In this document: one piece after another, positions 61,692 through 64,000 of the stretch | Numbering within the stretch: the first letter of the stretch is position 1 | How the letters are laid out: the number at the start of each line of letters is the position of its first letter | NCBI RefSeq assembly: GCF_001591365.1 | Contig: NZ_BCUT01000009.1 | Coordinates: forward strand, 23,293 to 87,292 | Direction: 5' to 3' | DNA from: Variovorax paradoxus NBRC 15149 | GTDB lineage: Bacteria; Pseudomonadota; Gammaproteobacteria; Burkholderiales; Burkholderiaceae_C | DNA length: 64,000 nucleotides | Notes under the pieces: model-generated | What the model saw: only the letters and a program-made list of their open reading frames with translations | What the model was told of the DNA's origin: nothing | Database searches by the model: none | Made by a program: the position numbers and the translations under genes

Positions 61692-64000
61692 ATGCCCTTC
61701 CGCCCATGCGATCTCCTCGCCCGTTCCTTGGCCGTCAGCGCTCTCGCCTTCGGGTTCGCCGTGGTGGCCCATGCACAGCCGAAGCCTTTGGACGATGGCG
61801 AAACGCTCCCCGCCATCACCGTGGATGCCAGGGGCCGTTCGGAAGCCGCCCAGCAAGTTCCGATCCCGCTGACTTCGATCGATGGCGAGGCCCTCGAGAC
61901 GCAGCAAAGCTGGCGGCTCGAAGACCTGCAGCAATGGTTGCCGAGTACCAGCATCACCTTCGGCGATCCGCGGCAATCGGCCATCGCGGTGCGCGGCGTC
62001 GGCAGGAATCCATCGAACGACGGCCTCGAGGGCAGCACGGGCATCTACCTCGACAACGTCTACCTGGGCCGCGCGGGCATGGCGACATTCGACCTGCTCG
62101 ACATCGAGCGCGTGGACCTGCTGCGCGGGCCGCAAGGCACGCTTTTCGGCAAGAACACGACCGCCGGCGTGCTGGCGTTGCACACGCGTGCGCCGAGCCG
62201 CGAGACCGAGCGCAGCCTGCAACTCTCGATCGGGCAGCGCGGACTTGCGCAGGGGCAAGCCATCTTCTCGGGGCCCCTGTCGGAAGAGACGGCGGGCCGG
62301 CTGCTGGTGTACGGCACCCATGAACGCGGCAACATCGAGAACATCTACGATGGCGGCAGCGTCAACGGAGGCCATCGATCCGGCATTCGCGGCCAATGGC
62401 TGCTGCGCCGTGGCGACGCCTTCAGCCTGCGCCTGATCGCCGATGCGCACCGCGAGCGCTCCACGTACGGCACCCGCGTCATCTACTCGCTGGGAAGCGG
62501 CCCGGCGGCGGCCCGCGCACGGGCCGGCGGTGCCACCGGCATCGTCGCCGACCCGCGGCGCTATGCGGTCAATACCGACGGCGTGGAGCGCGTCGATCTC
62601 GACCAGGGTGGCGTGTCGGCCGAAGCGAGCTGGAAGCTCGGGTCCGGCGCCACCGTCACGTCCATCACCGCCGGCCGCTCGTGGAAGTTCGTGCCGACAG
62701 CCAACGACAACCTCAATATCCCCGTGCTGATCGACGGCGGCTCCCGCGTGCGCCAGCAGCAGTTCTCGCAGGAACTGCGCTACGCGGGGCCCACCGGCGG
62801 TGCGGTCGACTATGTGGTGGGCGCGTTCTACATGCGCCAGCGCATGCGCAACGAGATATTCACCGTGTTCGGTCCGCGGGCGGACATCGTTCTGCAGGGA
62901 ACGTCCTTGCCGGTGCTCGCCAACGCGAGCACCGTGAGCTTCGGCGCGCTCGACACGGAGAGCTTCGCGCTCTTCTCCCAAGCCACGTGGCACGCCACGT
63001 CCAGGCTCGACCTCACGGCCGGCCTGCGCATCACGCAGGAGCGCAAGGACGGGCGCACCCATCGCGGCGACTCGACCGGTGGTGCCGCTGCCACCGCGTT
63101 CCTGCGCAATCGTCCGATCGTGCTCGGTGCCTACGACACGGGCCCCCTGGCCATCCGGAAGACCAGTCCGTCGGCGCTCCTGGGTGCGAGCTACCGGCTG
63201 GATGACGGCGCGATCGGCTACGCGAGCTTTTCGCACGGCGAGCGGTCGGGCGGGATCAATCTGGCGGGGCCGGGTGCCGCTCCCGGCCCGCTCGGCGCCT
63301 CGTCGCTGATCATCGGGCCCGAACGTGTCGACAGCCTGGACGTCGGCGTCAAGAGCAGCCTGTGGAATGATCGCCTGACACTCAACCTGAACGCCTTCCT
63401 GGCAGGCGTGCGCGGCTACCAGACGTCGATGTTCGTGCCTGCCGGCGCAGGCGCGGGCAACTATGTCGAGATCCTCACGAACGCGGGCGATCTCCGTAGC
63501 CGGGGACTGGAGCTGGACGCCACTGCGCGACCGGCGCGCGGGCTGACCGTGTGGGCCAACGCCGCCTTCAACGATGCACGCTATCAACGCTATGAGGACG
63601 CGCCTTGTCCGTCAGAACGCGCGTTCATGCCGCAGGGGCGCTGCAGCCTGAGCGGACGGCAGGTTGCCGGGACGCCGCGCTGGACATTCAACGTGGGCGC
63701 CGAATACCGCAGGCCCGTGAGCCCCACCACCCAGCACTTCGTTTCAGCGGCGTACGCGTGGCGGTCCGCACAGGACGGCACGCTCGACGGGTCGGTCCAC
63801 TCGCGCATCCCGGCCTATGGCCTGCTGAACCTCGCCACCGGTTGGAAGGTCGCACGAGGCAATGAAATCTGGAGCATTTCGCTCTGGTTGCGCAACGCGC
63901 TCGACAAGAAGTATTTCCCGACCGTGGCCGCCACCGCGAACGGTGCCTACGTGGCATCGGTCGGGACGCGGCGCACCCTGGGACTGACAGTCCGGCTGGA
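61692..64000 (+). CDS. TonB-dependent outer membrane receptor, 3' end cut by the window
   Basis: Translation from the ATG at 61692 gives 769 residues without stop to the window edge. The signal peptide ends near AHAQ (about 29), followed by a TonB-box-like TLPAITVDA. Then comes the plug domain (IAVRGVGRNPSNDGLEGSTGIYLDNVYLG, LRGPQGTLFGKNTTAGVL) and a 22-strand barrel. The last residues, RRTLGLTVRL, look like the final strand, so only a few codons are missing. It imports a large ligand such as a siderophore or another nutrient. The ligand is not identifiable; an AraC-type gene directly upstream suggests control by a metabolite rather than Fur. Confidence 0.93.
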   Translation, partial: MPFRPCDLLARSLAVSALAFGFAVVAHAQPKPLDDGETLPAITVDARGRSEAAQQVPIPLTSIDGEALETQQSWRLEDLQQWLPSTSITFGDPRQSAIAVRGVGRNPSNDGLEGSTGIYLDNVYLGRAGMATFDLLDIERVDLLRGPQGTLFGKNTTAGVLALHTRAPSRETERSLQLSIGQRGLAQGQAIFSGPLSEETAGRLLVYGTHERGNIENIYDGGSVNGGHRSGIRGQWLLRRGDAFSLRLIADAHRERSTYGTRVIYSLGSGPAAARARAGGATGIVADPRRYAVNTDGVERVDLDQGGVSAEASWKLGSGATVTSITAGRSWKFVPTANDNLNIPVLIDGGSRVRQQQFSQELRYAGPTGGAVDYVVGAFYMRQRMRNEIFTVFGPRADIVLQGTSLPVLANASTVSFGALDTESFALFSQATWHATSRLDLTAGLRITQERKDGRTHRGDSTGGAAATAFLRNRPIVLGAYDTGPLAIRKTSPSALLGASYRLDDGAIGYASFSHGERSGGINLAGPGAAPGPLGASSLIIGPERVDSLDVGVKSSLWNDRLTLNLNAFLAGVRGYQTSMFVPAGAGAGNYVEILTNAGDLRSRGLELDATARPARGLTVWANAAFNDARYQRYEDAPCPSERAFMPQGRCSLSGRQVAGTPRWTFNVGAEYRRPVSPTTQHFVSAAYAWRSAQDGTLDGSVHSRIPAYGLLNLATGWKVARGNEIWSISLWLRNALDKKYFPTVAATANGAYVASVGTRRTLGLTVRL

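Overview
The window is GC-rich, densely packed chromosomal DNA of a beta-proteobacterium. Gene content and order (dusB-fis-purH, yqgE-ruvX-pyrR-pyrB-pyrC', rubredoxin-pilGHIJ-chpA, a complete rbsBACRKD operon) fit Burkholderiales, most likely Comamonadaceae close to Variovorax. The family assignment is inference from gene content; no rRNA gene is present to settle it. I see no prophage, insertion sequence, CRISPR array or plasmid function. About 55 protein genes and one tRNA gene (elongator tRNA-Met) can be supported.

Layout. 1-3.9 kb (minus): an operon resembling E. coli ynbA/ynbC/ynbD: a CDP-alcohol phosphotransferase-like protein, an alpha/beta-hydrolase-methyltransferase fusion, a PAP2-dual-specificity-phosphatase fusion, and a truncated membrane protein at the edge. 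4-7 kb (plus): ruvB, a His-rich CDF metal exporter and an LpxH-like phosphoesterase. 7-9.2 kb (minus): a DUF2970 peptide and two multiheme cytochromes c. 9.3-11.4 kb (plus): a MocR-type regulator translationally coupled to an AlkB-like dioxygenase. 11.4-17.7 kb is the accessory-looking part: a NERD-domain superfamily 1 helicase, a HEAT-like protein, a GNAT enzyme, an XRE regulator, and a metzincin-like lipoprotein next to a small membrane protein. 17.9-20 kb: the tRNA gene with its own promoter, then an ECF sigma factor coupled to a Pro/Ala-rich membrane protein. 20-24.6 kb (minus): enoyl-CoA hydratase, M61 peptidase, dsbC and a UbiH-type hydroxylase. 24.7 kb: a MOSC protein. 25.6-31.8 kb (minus): the ribose operon with a LacI-type operator at its head.

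32-39.7 kb holds housekeeping genes: ychF, a GST, a YqaA-like membrane protein, dusB-fis, purH, hemL and thiD. 39.8-49.9 kb is a rubredoxin gene followed by the type IV pilus chemosensory cluster, ending in a 2018-residue ChpA-type kinase. 49.9-53.2 kb: a LuxR regulator divergent from a lipoprotein and a small exported protein. 53.2-59.4 kb: phrB divergent from yqgE-ruvX-pyrR-pyrB-pyrC'-acyltransferase; the pyrC' product has lost its metal ligands. 59.4-60.3 kb is an 844-bp stretch without a convincing gene but with a strong minus-strand terminator. 60.3-64 kb: a DUF4242 protein, an AraC regulator and a TonB-dependent receptor cut by the window edge.

The observations I find most worth following are the phospholipid-type operon with Asn at two signature Asp positions, an exact 100-bp element sitting directly behind stop codons inside two unrelated operons (with a 34-bp core behind a third gene), the catalytically dead dihydroorotase, the accessory block at 11.4-17.7 kb with its operator-like sites, and the orphan terminator at 59.45 kb.
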